From positions 1 through 29,202 of the forward strand of contig CALKAK010000056.1 in the NCBI GenBank assembly GCA_937983015.1: a stretch of DNA of 29,202 nt, given 5' to 3'. Both the position numbers and the translations under genes were made by a program. The DNA comes from an uncultured Bacillaceae bacterium. Lineage in GTDB: Bacteria > Bacillota > Bacilli > Bacillales > Caldibacillaceae. Below the pieces are notes generated by a model. The model was not told the DNA's origin, ran no database searches, and saw only the letters and a list, made by a program, of their open reading frames with translations. This document shows positions 7,892-16,170 of the stretch, in pieces (position 1 is the stretch's first letter; each line of letters begins with the position of its first letter).

Positions 7892-9430
7892 TTACTTGCG
7901 AATAATTAAGGATTTACCCGTCATCTCTTTTGGTTGTTTGATACCAACTAAGTCGAGAATGGTTGGTGCGAGGTCGGCCAAAATACCACCATCGCGCACT
8001 TCGATATCCTTTTCCGTAATAATAACCGGAACTGGATTCGTCGTATGGGCCGTCATCGCTTTGCCATCGGCGGTGAGAACCTCTTCGGAATTTCCGTGGT
8101 CAGCGGTGATGATGCATGTACCGCCTTTTTCTAAAATAAGATCGACTACTTTCCCAAGGCATTCATCGACGGCCTCTACAGCTTTAATGGAAGGTTCGAG
8201 CTTACCGGAATGACCAACCATATCCGGGTTAGCGTAGTTCAAAATGATGACGTCGTGTTTTTCTTCTTCAATTTCTTTTAATAGAGCGTCCGTCACTTCA
8301 TAAGCGCTCATTTCTGGTTTCAAGTCATAAGTAGGCACTTTCGGTGAATTGATCAAGATTCTTGATTCACCGGGGAATTCTTCATGACGTCCACCATTCA
8401 TAAAATAGGTGACATGCGGGAACTTTTCCGTTTCCGCAATACGCAATTGTTTCAGACCGTGTTTGGCCAAAACTTCACCCAATGTGTTGACGAGTTCTTG
8501 TGGTGGGAAAGCGATCTCCGCTTTTACGGCATCGGAATACTCTGTCATCGTAACAAAATACAGATTCTTCGGATGACCTTCGCCCACGTCAAATTCATCA
8601 AACTCATCATTGGTGAAGACGGTTGATAATTGGATGGCCCGATCCGGCCGGAAATTATAGAAGATAATGGCATCATTATCTTTTACCGTTCCTACCGGGT
8701 TCCCATCTTCATCAGTGATCACAGCAGGAACGATGAATTCATCATAAATTTCTTTTGCATAGGATTCCTGGATTACTTTTAAGGGATCGGTGAACTTTTC
8801 GCCTTCCCCGTAGGTAATCGCACGATAGGCTTTTTCTACCCGATCCCAGCGGCGATCCCGGTCCATCGCGTAATAACGACCGGAAATGGTCGCGATCGCA
8901 CCGACACCGTACTCGGCGAATTTTTCCAGGGTCTGCCTTACATACGTTTCGGCTGAACGTTGCCCCACATCACGCCCATCGGTAAAGGCATGAACATAGA
9001 CTTTTTTCAGTCCATGTTCCGCGGCGATTTTCAACAAGGCGAACATGTGGTTGATATGGCTGTGTACACCGCCATCGGAAAGGAGTCCGAATAAGTGCAA
9101 AGCAGAATCATGTTTTTTCACATGTTCGATCGCGTGTTGAATGGCTGGATTATCTTTTATCTCATCATTTTTCACCGCCAGGTCAATACGGGTTAAATCT
9201 TGATAGACGATCCGTCCGGCACCGATATTCGTGTGTCCAACCTCGGAGTTTCCAATCTGACCTTCCGGGAGGCCTACCGCCTCGCCACTGGCGGTTAACA
9301 GGTTATGAGGATATTCATTCCAGTAGCGATCGAAATTTGGCTTGTGGGCTTGTTTAACGGCGTTCCCATGTACTTCTTCGCGAATGCCAAAACCATCAAG
9401 GATGATTAATGCCACGGGTCGTTTTTTCAT
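7892..9430 (-). CDS. gpmI: 2,3-bisphosphoglycerate-independent phosphoglycerate mutase
   Basis: Mn-dependent interconversion of 3- and 2-phosphoglycerate, alkaline phosphatase superfamily. The 512 residues match the family (about 510). Metal and catalytic motifs are ILDGFG with Asp12, and EGQIGNSEVGHTNIGAGR with the phosphorylated Ser62; the C-terminal metal site is seen in ITADHGNSEE. The ATG overlaps the tpiA stop codon by one base (TAATG) with TTGGAGG upstream, indicating translational coupling. The enzyme needs manganese, which gives the nearby loss of an mnt importer some relevance, although another Mn transporter may exist elsewhere. Confidence 0.98.
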   Translation of the reverse strand: MKKRPVALIILDGFGIREEVHGNAVKQAHKPNFDRYWNEYPHNLLTASGEAVGLPEGQIGNSEVGHTNIGAGRIVYQDLTRIDLAVKNDEIKDNPAIQHAIEHVKKHDSALHLFGLLSDGGVHSHINHMFALLKIAAEHGLKKVYVHAFTDGRDVGQRSAETYVRQTLEKFAEYGVGAIATISGRYYAMDRDRRWDRVEKAYRAITYGEGEKFTDPLKVIQESYAKEIYDEFIVPAVITDEDGNPVGTVKDNDAIIFYNFRPDRAIQLSTVFTNDEFDEFDVGEGHPKNLYFVTMTEYSDAVKAEIAFPPQELVNTLGEVLAKHGLKQLRIAETEKFPHVTYFMNGGRHEEFPGESRILINSPKVPTYDLKPEMSAYEVTDALLKEIEEEKHDVIILNYANPDMVGHSGKLEPSIKAVEAVDECLGKVVDLILEKGGTCIITADHGNSEEVLTADGKAMTAHTTNPVPVIITEKDIEVRDGGILADLAPTILDLVGIKQPKEMTGKSLIIRK

Positions 9431-10185
9431 TATTTTACTGCCTCCAATAACTGCAAATATGATTGTGGATCGAGGCTGGCTCCCCCTACAAGGGCGCCAT
9501 CAATTTCTGGCTGATTCATAAAATCTTTTATATTTGCAGGTTTTACACTACCGCCGTATTGTAGACGGATTTTTTTCGCGGCCTCTTCGTTGAACAGTTC
9601 GGCTACAGTGGCGCGAATAAAGGCGCAAACTTCATTCGCATCTTCCGCACTAGATGTGCGTCCCGTACCGATCGCCCAGATCGGTTCATAGGCGATAACC
9701 ACCTGTTCAACTTGTTCCGCCGTGAGTCCATCAAGGGCCTTCTTCACCTGCTCACCTACCACCGATTTCGTCTCTCCAGCCTCCCTTTGCTCGAGGGATT
9801 CGCCGACACAGACGATTGGGATCAAGCCGTGTTTAAAGGCTGCATGTACCTTCTTGTTCACCGATTCATCCGTTTCGGCGAACATTTCCCGACGCTCGGA
9901 ATGGCCGATGATCACATATTGGACACCGAGATCCTTCAGAGCAAGGGGGCTGATCTCACCGGTAAATGCGCCGCTATCTTCAAAGTGCATCGTCTGCGCC
10001 CCTACTTGTAATCTCGTTCCTTTTGTTTCGCTCACCAAGCGATCCAGAAACAGGGCAGGTGCGCAAACGACGGAATCAACAAGCTCACTTGAAGGAAGGT
10101 GATCTTTTACTTCCTTTACAAATGCCACTGCTTCAGCAATTGTTTTGTGCATTTTCCAATTTCCAGCAATTATAGGTTTCCGCAT
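9430..10185 (-). CDS. tpiA: Triosephosphate isomerase
   Basis: Interconverts dihydroxyacetone phosphate and glyceraldehyde 3-phosphate. The start chosen is ATG 10183-10185 (MRKPIIAGNWKMHKT), eight bases after AAGGA; an ATG nine bases earlier is too close to that site. 251 residues, normal length. Catalytic Lys11 (NWKMHK), His95 (IIGHSERRE) and Glu167 (AYEPIWAIGTG) are present, as is the phosphate-binding loop LVGGASL near the end. It follows pgk after 92 bases that hold a terminator-like hairpin, and is coupled to gpmI. Confidence 0.98.
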   Translation of the reverse strand: MRKPIIAGNWKMHKTIAEAVAFVKEVKDHLPSSELVDSVVCAPALFLDRLVSETKGTRLQVGAQTMHFEDSGAFTGEISPLALKDLGVQYVIIGHSERREMFAETDESVNKKVHAAFKHGLIPIVCVGESLEQREAGETKSVVGEQVKKALDGLTAEQVEQVVIAYEPIWAIGTGRTSSAEDANEVCAFIRATVAELFNEEAAKKIRLQYGGSVKPANIKDFMNQPEIDGALVGGASLDPQSYLQLLEAVK

Positions 10186-10209
10186 TTCCATCATCCTTAT
10201 GTGTTTTTA

Positions 10210-10245
10210 TCAAAAAAGAAGGATGAGAAAACCGGTTTCTCATCT
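10210..10245 (-). terminator. Terminator-like hairpin between pgk and tpiA
   Basis: Minus strand GATGAGAAA (10236-10244) pairs with TTTCTCATC (10222-10230) around a short loop, followed by CTTCTTTTTT. As tpiA, gpmI and eno lie beyond it with no obvious new promoter, it is more likely a partial terminator or mRNA-end stabiliser that lowers downstream expression. Confidence 0.6.
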
Positions 10246-10277
10246 CCCAATTTTCCTCTTATAATTTTCTACCATAT

Positions 10278-11459
10278 TTATTTATCTTGTAAAGCCGCTA
10301 CACCTGGTAAAACTTTGCCTTCCATGAATTCTAAGGATGCTCCACCACCGGTGGAAACGTGATCCATCTTATCCGCTAAATTAAATTTCGTAACGGCCGC
10401 TGCGGAATCTCCGCCACCGATAATTGTGAAGCCTTCCGTTTCAGCAAGTGCCTCAGCAACCGCTTTTGTGCCTTCGGCGAATTTATCGAATTCAAAGACG
10501 CCCATCGGTCCGTTCCAGATAACGAGCTGGGATTCTTTGATTACTTTCGCATAAAGTTCGCGGGTTTTCGGTCCGATATCGAGACCTTCCCAACCGGCAG
10601 GAATTTCTTCGATCGGAACCACCTTGGACTCGGCATCAGCTGCGAATTCTTTAGCGACCACGGCATCAACAGGCATGTAGAAGTTGACACCTTTTTCTTC
10701 TGCCTTTTTCATGAATTCTTTAGCCATATCGATCTTTTCTTCATCGAGCAAGGAGTTTCCGATTTCGTACCCTTTTGCTTTCACGAAGGTGTAAGCGAGT
10801 CCACCACCGATGATTAAATTATCCACTTTATCTAAGAGGTTATCGATAACCCCGATTTTATCGGATACTTTTGCACCGCCGATAATGGCTGTAAATGGCC
10901 GCTTCGGATTTTCTAGCGCGCCACCAAGTACCTCGAGTTCTCTTTCCATCAAGAATCCTGCTACACCAGGGAGATAGTGTGCGATTCCTTCAGTAGATGC
11001 GTGGGCACGGTGCGCAGTACCAAAAGCATCGTTCACATATATATCTGCCAATTCACTTAAGGCTTTTGCGAACTCCGGATCATTTTTCGTTTCACCGGGA
11101 TAGAAACGGACGTTTTCCAGTAACAAGACGTCGCCGTTTTCCATTTTTTCAATTTCGGCTTTGACAGTATCGCCGATCGCTTCATCCACTTTGATAACTT
11201 TTTTGCCGAGTAATTCGGACAAACGTTCACCGGCTGCTGTCAAGCGGAATTCTTCAACAACTTTACCTTTCGGGCGACCGAGGTGACTGGCTAAAATCAC
11301 TTTCGCACCTTGATCAACTAAGTATTGGATTGTTGGTAGAGCACCACGAATCCGTGTGTCATCGGTGATTTTTCCATCTTGCATCGGCACGTTAAAATCA
11401 ACACGAACAAAGACTCGTTTGCCGGCAACATCGATATCTCTTACGGTTTTTTTGTTCAT
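10278..11459 (-). CDS. pgk: Phosphoglycerate kinase
   Basis: Makes ATP and 3-phosphoglycerate from 1,3-bisphosphoglycerate and ADP. The start is ATG 11457-11459 (MNKKTVRDIDVAGKRVFVRV), eight bases after GGGAGG; the reading frame is open further upstream, but that stretch is the gap-pgk spacer. 393 residues, normal. N-domain motif RVDFNVP, the HLGRPKG basic patch, the interdomain LIIGGG, and C-domain nucleotide loops IIGGGDS and STGGGASLEF are all present. It sits 103 bases after gap. Confidence 0.98.
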   Translation of the reverse strand: MNKKTVRDIDVAGKRVFVRVDFNVPMQDGKITDDTRIRGALPTIQYLVDQGAKVILASHLGRPKGKVVEEFRLTAAGERLSELLGKKVIKVDEAIGDTVKAEIEKMENGDVLLLENVRFYPGETKNDPEFAKALSELADIYVNDAFGTAHRAHASTEGIAHYLPGVAGFLMERELEVLGGALENPKRPFTAIIGGAKVSDKIGVIDNLLDKVDNLIIGGGLAYTFVKAKGYEIGNSLLDEEKIDMAKEFMKKAEEKGVNFYMPVDAVVAKEFAADAESKVVPIEEIPAGWEGLDIGPKTRELYAKVIKESQLVIWNGPMGVFEFDKFAEGTKAVAEALAETEGFTIIGGGDSAAAVTKFNLADKMDHVSTGGGASLEFMEGKVLPGVAALQDK

Positions 11460-11508
11460 TGCCCAGGCCTCCCAGAATTGTAATTTCAATTGATCAAGCT
11501 CAACATGT

Positions 11509-11539
11509 AAAACGGGGAGGGGATGGGCCCGCTCCCCGT
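11509..11539 (-). terminator. Terminator-like hairpin between gap and pgk
   Basis: Minus strand ACGGGGAG (11532-11539) pairs perfectly with CTCCCCGT (11512-11519), GC-rich, followed by a T4 run. Located in the gap-pgk spacer. In B. subtilis gapA mRNA is far more abundant than the distal genes; this hairpin could serve the same end, either as an attenuator or as a 3'-end protector after processing. Confidence 0.6.
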
Positions 11540-11562
11540 CAGACCAAGTGATTACATCGCTA

Positions 11563-12576
11563 TTATAAACCTTTTTCAACAATGAGCTGGACAAGATCGA
11601 CACAGCGGTTGGAATAGCCATATTCGTTATCGTACCAGGCGACAACTTTAACCATGTTTCCTTCCATGACTAATGTGCTTAAGGCATCGATCGTGGAAGA
11701 AACCGTTGTGTGGTTGTAGTCGCTGGATACTAACGGAAGTTCAGAGTAAGCAAGAATTCCTTTCAATTCTCCTTCGGCAGCTTCTTTTAATACGCCGTTG
11801 ACTTCTTCTACCGTTACATCTTTATCGAGTTCTGCAACGAGGTCGACAACGGATACGTTCGGTACCGGAACCCGCATAGCCATACCGGTCAGTTTTCCTT
11901 TTAATTCGGGAATAACTTTGGCAACCGCTTGAGCTGCACCGGTAGTAGTCGGGATGATGTTTTGGGCAGCAGCACGGGCACGACGATAGTCTTTATGAGG
12001 TAAGTCGAGAATTTGCTGGTCGTTCGTGTAAGCATGAACGGTCGTCATGATTCCACGACGGATACCGAATTTTTCATGTAAAACTTTGGCAAATGGTGCC
12101 AGGCAGTTCGTGGTGCAGGATGCGTTGGAAATGATATTATGTTCAGCAGGATTATATTGATCTTCGTTAACCCCTATTACAACAGTGAGGTCTTCATTTT
12201 TAGCAGGAGCGGTGATGACAACCTTTTTCGCACCAGCTTCGATGTGTTTGCTTGCAGTCTCCCGAGTTCTGAAGCGACCGGTTGCTTCAATGACTACATC
12301 GACGCCGAGCTCTTTCCACGGTAATTTAGCCGGATCGCTTTCGGCAAATACTCTAATTTTATGATCGTCGACGATGATGTAATCTCCGTCTACTTTTACT
12401 TCTTCTTCCAGATTGCCGTGAACGGAGTCGTATTTTAATAAGTGAGCGAGCATGTTCGCATCGGTCAAGTCATTGATTGCCACAATTTCAAAACCAAGAT
12501 CATCTCTTTCTAAAGCAGCACGGAAAGTAAGACGTCCAATCCGACCAAAACCATTAATTGCTACTTTTACTGTCAT
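11563..12576 (-). CDS. gap: Glyceraldehyde-3-phosphate dehydrogenase, glycolytic type
   Basis: NAD-dependent oxidation and phosphorylation of glyceraldehyde 3-phosphate. 337 residues. N-terminal Rossmann start MTVKVAINGFGRIGRLTFRA, acidic Asp36 in AINDLTD (NAD preference), catalytic Cys154 in SNASCTTNCLAP and base His181 in TTVHAYTNDQ, and the S-loop PHKDYRRARAA that is typical of the glycolytic GapA type. The C-terminal WYDNEYGYSNR is intact. The start has AGGAGG upstream. Located directly after its regulator cggR (44-base gap). Confidence 0.98.
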   Translation of the reverse strand: MTVKVAINGFGRIGRLTFRAALERDDLGFEIVAINDLTDANMLAHLLKYDSVHGNLEEEVKVDGDYIIVDDHKIRVFAESDPAKLPWKELGVDVVIEATGRFRTRETASKHIEAGAKKVVITAPAKNEDLTVVIGVNEDQYNPAEHNIISNASCTTNCLAPFAKVLHEKFGIRRGIMTTVHAYTNDQQILDLPHKDYRRARAAAQNIIPTTTGAAQAVAKVIPELKGKLTGMAMRVPVPNVSVVDLVAELDKDVTVEEVNGVLKEAAEGELKGILAYSELPLVSSDYNHTTVSSTIDALSTLVMEGNMVKVVAWYDNEYGYSNRCVDLVQLIVEKGL

Positions 12577-12620
12577 ATTTAATAGCCTCCTATCAGGATA
12601 AATTTTTTTATATAAAAGGA

Positions 12621-13646
12621 TTACCCTTTTATAATCTCTAGTGCAGCCGCTTCGTCAGTGACTAAAACGGTGTTTTTCGGTGCAACCTTCATATAGGCCT
12701 TAATCGCTTTTGCCTTCGATTTTCCTCCGGCAACCGCATAAATATGCGGAATATCCTTCAGTTTTTCTAACCGGATCCCGACTGTCGTAATCTTGTGTAC
12801 GACTTCGCCTTCTTCATTAAAATAATAACCGAATGCTTCTGCCACGGCTTTTTCCCGTATTAATTTTTCAATGAGTTCCGGAGGACTGTTTCTCCTTCTT
12901 GCCATTGTTAATGCATCGCCAATTCCATGGAGCAATAAATCTGCAGTGTGAATGGCATTGATCACTTCGCGGATGGACGGTTCCTGAATGAAGGACTGGT
13001 ACATCTCTTCACTCACTTGATCGGGAACATACAGAACCATATGTCTTCCACCCGTCCGCTCCGCCATCTTGGAACAAATCATGTTCGCCTGGTTTTGCAG
13101 ATCAGAACCAAGGCCGCCCCGCGCCGGAACGAACAGTAAATCTTTCTTGCCAAAATCTTGTGTGAAATGATCGGCAACCGCAGCAACTGTAGAACCACCT
13201 GTTACCGCAATTATATTATTATCCTCAATGACTTGTTTCATACTATTTACACAGGCACGGGCGAGTTCCGATTTATCCCAACTGGAATTTTCACTATCTC
13301 CCATGACAACGATGCATTTTTCAACATGTAAAACCTCAGACAGTTGTTTTTCCAGTTTCGGAAAACCGGATAGATCGCGCACGATGTCATCGAGCGCATC
13401 CAGCACTTGATAACCTTCTTCAGTTAAGGTCATTCCCGCGTTGGAGATATTCAACAAATTTTGTTCCTTTAAAAACTGGGTTTCACCCCGGAGAACTCGT
13501 TCTGTCATTTCCAAGCTTTGCGATAAACTTCGCCTGCCTACAGGTTGCATCAAGCGGATGTAACGAAGTATATGATAACGTTTCATCATAACCTGGAGCA
13601 GATCAGGTACTATTATTTTTTGTACGTCTAGAATTTTTTTCAGCAT
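12621..13646 (-). CDS. cggR: Central glycolytic genes regulator CggR
   Basis: SorC/DeoR-family repressor of its own glycolytic operon; binding is relieved by fructose 1,6-bisphosphate. 341 residues. An N-terminal helix-turn-helix part (about 20-90, MKRYHILRYIRLMQPVGRRS) precedes the sugar-phosphate-binding domain, with the phosphate loop AVTGGSTVAAVADHF (near 150) and a VPARGGLGSD motif (near 175). ATG 13644-13646 has AAGGGAG seven bases upstream. It is the first gene of the operon and lies directly behind a matching operator. Confidence 0.96.
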   Translation of the reverse strand: MLKKILDVQKIIVPDLLQVMMKRYHILRYIRLMQPVGRRSLSQSLEMTERVLRGETQFLKEQNLLNISNAGMTLTEEGYQVLDALDDIVRDLSGFPKLEKQLSEVLHVEKCIVVMGDSENSSWDKSELARACVNSMKQVIEDNNIIAVTGGSTVAAVADHFTQDFGKKDLLFVPARGGLGSDLQNQANMICSKMAERTGGRHMVLYVPDQVSEEMYQSFIQEPSIREVINAIHTADLLLHGIGDALTMARRRNSPPELIEKLIREKAVAEAFGYYFNEEGEVVHKITTVGIRLEKLKDIPHIYAVAGGKSKAKAIKAYMKVAPKNTVLVTDEAAALEIIKG

Positions 13647-13670
13647 ACAAAAACTCCCTTGAAAGTGATT

Positions 13671-13706
13671 GGTCGTTTTTTGTCCCTAGATATATATTAT
13701 GTCCCA
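13671..13706 (-). promoter_or_regulatory. CggR operator
   Basis: On the minus strand two GGGACA half-sites 19 bases apart (first in TGGGACATAATATATATC, second in AGGGACAAAAAACGACC) resemble the paired direct repeats of the B. subtilis cggR operator. It lies between the probable -10 box and the cggR ribosome binding site, the position expected for a roadblock-type repressor. Confidence 0.75.
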
Positions 13707-13717
13707 CCAAGAGGAAA

Positions 13718-13746
13718 AGTATATAAAAGGGATAAAAACACTCGAA
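13718..13746 (-). promoter_or_regulatory. Probable promoter of the cggR-gap operon
   Basis: Minus strand TATACT at 13718-13723 is a good -10. Seventeen bases upstream is TTCGAG (13741-13746), a poor -35. The -10 is supported by the operator immediately downstream; the -35 is uncertain. Confidence 0.4.
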
Positions 13747-13754
13747 GTTATGGC

Positions 13755-13780
13755 CGAAAAAGGACCTGTATGGACCTTTT
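13755..13780 (-). terminator. Hairpin terminator upstream of the cggR operon
   Basis: AAAAGG-CC/GG-CCTTTT arms (13758-13765 and 13771-13778) with one A-A mismatch and a 5-base loop. T runs flank both sides; on the minus strand it is followed by TTTTTC. It probably ends the transcript of the small CxxC gene and insulates the glycolytic promoter. Confidence 0.6.
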
Positions 13781-13845
13781 CTGTCTCGTTATGACGAAAC
13801 GTTTCCTTCGTTACACTTAAATAATAGCATTGTTTTCCAGTCAAT

Positions 13846-14109
13846 TCAATCATCGGTTGCTGAATTTACACGATTTAAACAAAAAATTAAATTTTTTTTC
13901 ACAAAGTTGCCATATTGAATAATCTCCCCCTGCCACTCAAGAACTGGAATCATCAATCCGTATTTTTCATACAAAGCATCATCCTGGGTGATGTCCTTTT
14001 CGATTAGCCGAAAACGCTTCGTGACCTCGATCTCTTCCAGCAGTTTTTTTGCTTCTTCGCATAACGGGCAATTCGGTTTCGTGTATAAAACCAATGTCGA
14101 CCGCTCCAT
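13846..14109 (-). CDS. Glutaredoxin-like thioredoxin-fold protein (DUF836 type)
   Basis: Small cytoplasmic protein of 87 residues with a thioredoxin-fold start STLVLYTKPNCPLCEEAKKL, a CPLC motif (Cys14, Cys17) and a cis-Pro at 55 (MIPVLE), followed by GEIIQYGNF. This fits the short glutaredoxin-family/DUF836 proteins that lie next to cggR in many bacilli; the redox partner is unknown. The start ATG 14107-14109 has AGAGGGG about seven bases upstream. The C-terminal 15 residues (after LIFC) look unlike the usual ending and may be divergent. Confidence 0.82.
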   Translation of the reverse strand: MERSTLVLYTKPNCPLCEEAKKLLEEIEVTKRFRLIEKDITQDDALYEKYGLMIPVLEWQGEIIQYGNFVKKNLIFCLNRVNSATDD

Positions 14110-14249
14110 TCTCCATCCCCTCTAATACATTTTGACTGATTTCATTAAATCACGGTCGAGCTTTCTTCGCAAACAATTGGACATTTCCTCTATTTCCCGT
14201 TACAATATAGAATGGAATGTGGTAATGAATAAAATAATGAAATTTACTA

Positions 14250-14278
14250 TTGCTTTTTCTGTGGAATCCGGTTAAAAT
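14250..14278 (+). promoter_or_regulatory. Sigma-A promoter of tRNA-Arg
   Basis: TTGCTT (14250-14255), 17-base spacer, TAAAAT (14273-14278), 19 bases before the mature tRNA 5' end. Confidence 0.7.
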
Positions 14279-14297
14279 ATATATTGTCATTAAAGAT

Positions 14298-14369
14298 GCC
14301 CTCGTGGTGTAACGGATAACACGCAAGATTCCGGTTCTTGTACTGGGGGTTCGATTCCTCCCGAGGGCG
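14298..14369 (+). tRNA. tRNA-Arg (anticodon CCG)
   Basis: A 72-base cloverleaf. The acceptor stem GCCCTCG pairs fully with CGAGGGC. The anticodon stem CAAGA/TCTTG holds loop TTCCGGT with anticodon CCG, reading CGG. The T-arm has GGTTCGATTCC. The discriminator is G, and CCA is not encoded. The D-arm contains TGGTGTAACGGATAACA. A tRNA-Arg lies near clpP in B. subtilis too. Here a truncated integrase begins about 120 bases downstream in the same direction, so the tRNA 3' end was probably the attachment site of the island. I found no second copy of the 3' end in the window. Confidence 0.97.
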
Positions 14370-14391
14370 TAACAAATCAATAGCGGTAAGG

Positions 14392-14445
14392 GTCGAGGAG
14401 TTTTCCTCGACTCAATCACGCAAGATTAGGCGTCAAAATCTTGCG
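14392..14445 (+). other. Two consecutive perfect hairpins between tRNA-Arg and integrase
   Basis: Hairpin one: GTCGAGGA/TCCTCGAC (14392-14399, 14404-14411), four-base loop, no T-tract. Hairpin two: CGCAAGATT/AATCTTGCG (14419-14427, 14437-14445), nine-base loop. The 11-mer CACGCAAGATT at 14417-14427 repeats the tRNA anticodon-stem sequence at 14320-14330. They could be integrase arm sites, tRNA 3' processing structures or chance; the sequence alone does not decide. Confidence 0.6.
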
Positions 14446-14452
14446 CGATATT

Positions 14453-14488
14453 AAGCGTCTCTTTCGAGTAGAAAGGGGCGCTTTTTTT
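14453..14488 (+). terminator. Strong intrinsic terminator after tRNA-Arg
   Basis: A 13-bp stem (14453-14465 with 14471-14483, two G-T pairs), loop GAGTA, then T residues to 14488. It ends the tRNA transcript. The ribosome binding site-like AAAGGGG and the TTG start of the integrase lie inside its 3' arm and tail. Confidence 0.9.
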
Positions 14489-15134
14489 GTTGCGTAAAAA
14501 TCGGATTGACCCGACAGAATTCCGCAATTTTACCGATGTTGTCAAAGTTAAAACCGTCAATTTCGATCAAGCCGTCGAGGACTTTATCGAAGGTCGGCGA
14601 CGTGCCGGAACACGCGAAAGTACTATCGACTATTACCGGCGCGAGTTAAATTTATTTAGACGCTATATGATTCGTGAAAAAGATGCGATTTTGAATGTTG
14701 CGGAAATTGATGAGGAATTGCTTGACGGTTTTGTTGATTACCTGCGGAATGATCGAGGAAACACAGTCGGAGGAATTAACAGCAAAATTAGAGCGATACG
14801 GACTTTTCTATTCTTTTGCGAGGAAGTCAGCTATTTAACTAATAACCCAGCAAAGAATTGGAAGGAAATTAAATGGAAAGAACCAGAAATTAACACGTTT
14901 ACAATGCAACAAATTAACGCCCTCCTATTAAAACAGTCCGATTTACGCACATTTACAGGCGTGCGGAACTATTGCCTAATGCTTACGCTATTAGACACCG
15001 GCGCGAGAATAAGTGAGGCCTTAGGAATTAAAGTCGATGATGTACTTTTTCAGGAAAACCGCATATATTTACGGAATACCAAGACACAGCTTAATATATA
15101 TGTGCAAAATTTCCACCCCCTATCGATGACATAA
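14487..15134 (+). pseudogene. Tyrosine recombinase (phage-type integrase), C-terminally truncated
   Basis: Site-specific integrase of the XerC/D-phage superfamily. A core-binding SAM-like domain (about residues 25-115, with VEDFIEGRRRAGTRESTIDY and IRAIRTFLFFCEEVSYLTNN) is followed by the start of the catalytic domain, TGARISEALGIKVDDV, which carries the first catalytic Arg. After LRNTKTQ (about residue 205) the sequence changes and stops. The His-x-x-Arg box and the nucleophilic Tyr are missing, so the enzyme cannot be active. No ATG start exists; TTG at 14487 or 14490 with AAAGGGG upstream is the best start. Position just after tRNA-Arg marks it as the integrase of the element that made this island. 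Confidence 0.85.
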
Positions 15135-15349
15135 GAACCATTTTTGGCAACAAACCCTAGTTCATCTTCAATCAAAAATGATCTTCATTGAAAGTATTGG
15201 TTACCACTCGCCACTACAAAACGTATTCCTAAGTTTTTTTGTCGTTCATATTGGAAATAAAATCTTTCTCGGTCATATTCACTCCTGCGATTCAAAAATG
15301 TACCATCCGTATCAACGGCGATCATTTTAATTAGCATCATCTCGATCAT
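15100..15349 (-). pseudogene. Cof-type HAD phosphatase fragment
   Basis: Minus strand reading from ATG 15347-15349 or 15338-15340 gives MLIKMIAVDTDGTFLNRRSE, the HAD motif I (DxDGT) of Cof-type sugar-phosphate phosphatases, then GIRFVVASGNQYFQ (motif II region), TGA at 15185-15187, and in the same frame RSFLIEDELGFVAKNGSYVI. Family members read through this point with a Leu, so TTA-to-TGA is likely. Similarity ends near 15100, exactly where the integrase on the other strand also breaks off, marking a rearrangement junction. Only the first third of a protein of about 270 residues remains. Confidence 0.8.
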
Positions 15350-16170
15350 CCCTTATAAGATGTGATAAGATTCCAAATGAAATCCACCGGGATTGCAGGA
15401 GCAACTCCAGCATCTATATGCAGGAACAGTAACATTTATATTTGAATACAAAAATATCGATCAGCCGGTAATGAATGTCCCAACATCCGTTTCCAACACG
15501 TTTAAGACCAAAAGGCGCGCTTCCAACGATGCTGCAACGCAAACGCTTCATATTTTTTTCTTTAATTCGTGATTTTTCCTTTTCTTGTCTCATTCGAGAT
15601 TTCATGCGGCGATCAATACTTCCCGATGTAAAAACAACCCGATGGTCACATGAGCTGAATTCCCATTCTCTAGTTATTTCCCTCGATAACGATTTTAACA
15701 TCCACTACAAAAAATCCAATTCATCACATTTCCAATTTCCACAAAAAAATCGGCTGACTCAATGGCATCGTCTACGAAGGTTGCATCAGCCATAAGATTC
15801 ATAATTTCAATTTTGACTGGCTAAAAGTCGAGCGATTGAAAGTACGGGACTCCAAATGGACGTCTTCCTCCATTAACGCACAAGATCCGGGGTATCGAGG
15901 ACAATTGCTTTTCATTTCACAAGTTCTATGTAATCCTTGTCAATCAAGCAATCCCGAATATTTGCAAAAAAGAAGGATTTTTGATTATGCTCTTAGAAAA
16001 AAGTTATTATCTAATAGTTAGAGAACATGTGTCTCATCTAAAAAGGAGAATTGGCTATTTACCAGAAGAAATTTACAGGCAACAGTTGTAAAAACTAGAA
16101 GTGATGGTAATTTTGCTGAATCGTATTTAAGTGAAGGGAAAAACCTCGCGTTGAAGGAACAATTAAGGAG
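15350..16170. other. Decayed, unassigned island DNA
   Basis: No intact gene was supported here. On the minus strand a short frame ends DAGVAPAIPVDFIWNLITSYKG and stops just before the HAD fragment start, which looks like the tail of a lost upstream gene (about 15351-15440). A 95-codon frame at 15414-15701 (minus, MLKSLSREITREWEF..., ending YKCYCSCI) and a 36-codon frame at 15987-16097 (plus, MLLEKSYYLIVREHVSHLKR) have coding flavour but match no family I recognise. Base composition drifts AT-rich towards the ABC transporter. Confidence 0.4.

Noticed and set aside
9712..10102. Overlapping plus-strand frames antisense to tpiA
   Set aside because: The composition mirrors the tpiA codons in reverse; there is no start signal and no recognisable domain.
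13796..13805. Palindrome GAAACGTTTC upstream of the cggR operon as a cre site
   Set aside because: Only the central CG and a few positions fit the 14-base cre consensus; the outer TG and CA are missing, and it lies well upstream of the probable promoter.
15414..15701. Minus-strand frame ending KRVGNGCWDIHYRLIDIFVF as a transposase C-terminus
   Set aside because: The vague resemblance to the tails of some DDE transposases is too short, and no DDE motifs or terminal inverted repeats were found.
15475..15795. 106-codon plus-strand frame in the island
   Set aside because: Low-complexity, no ribosome binding site, overlaps a minus-strand frame that is no better supported. Left as unassigned debris.
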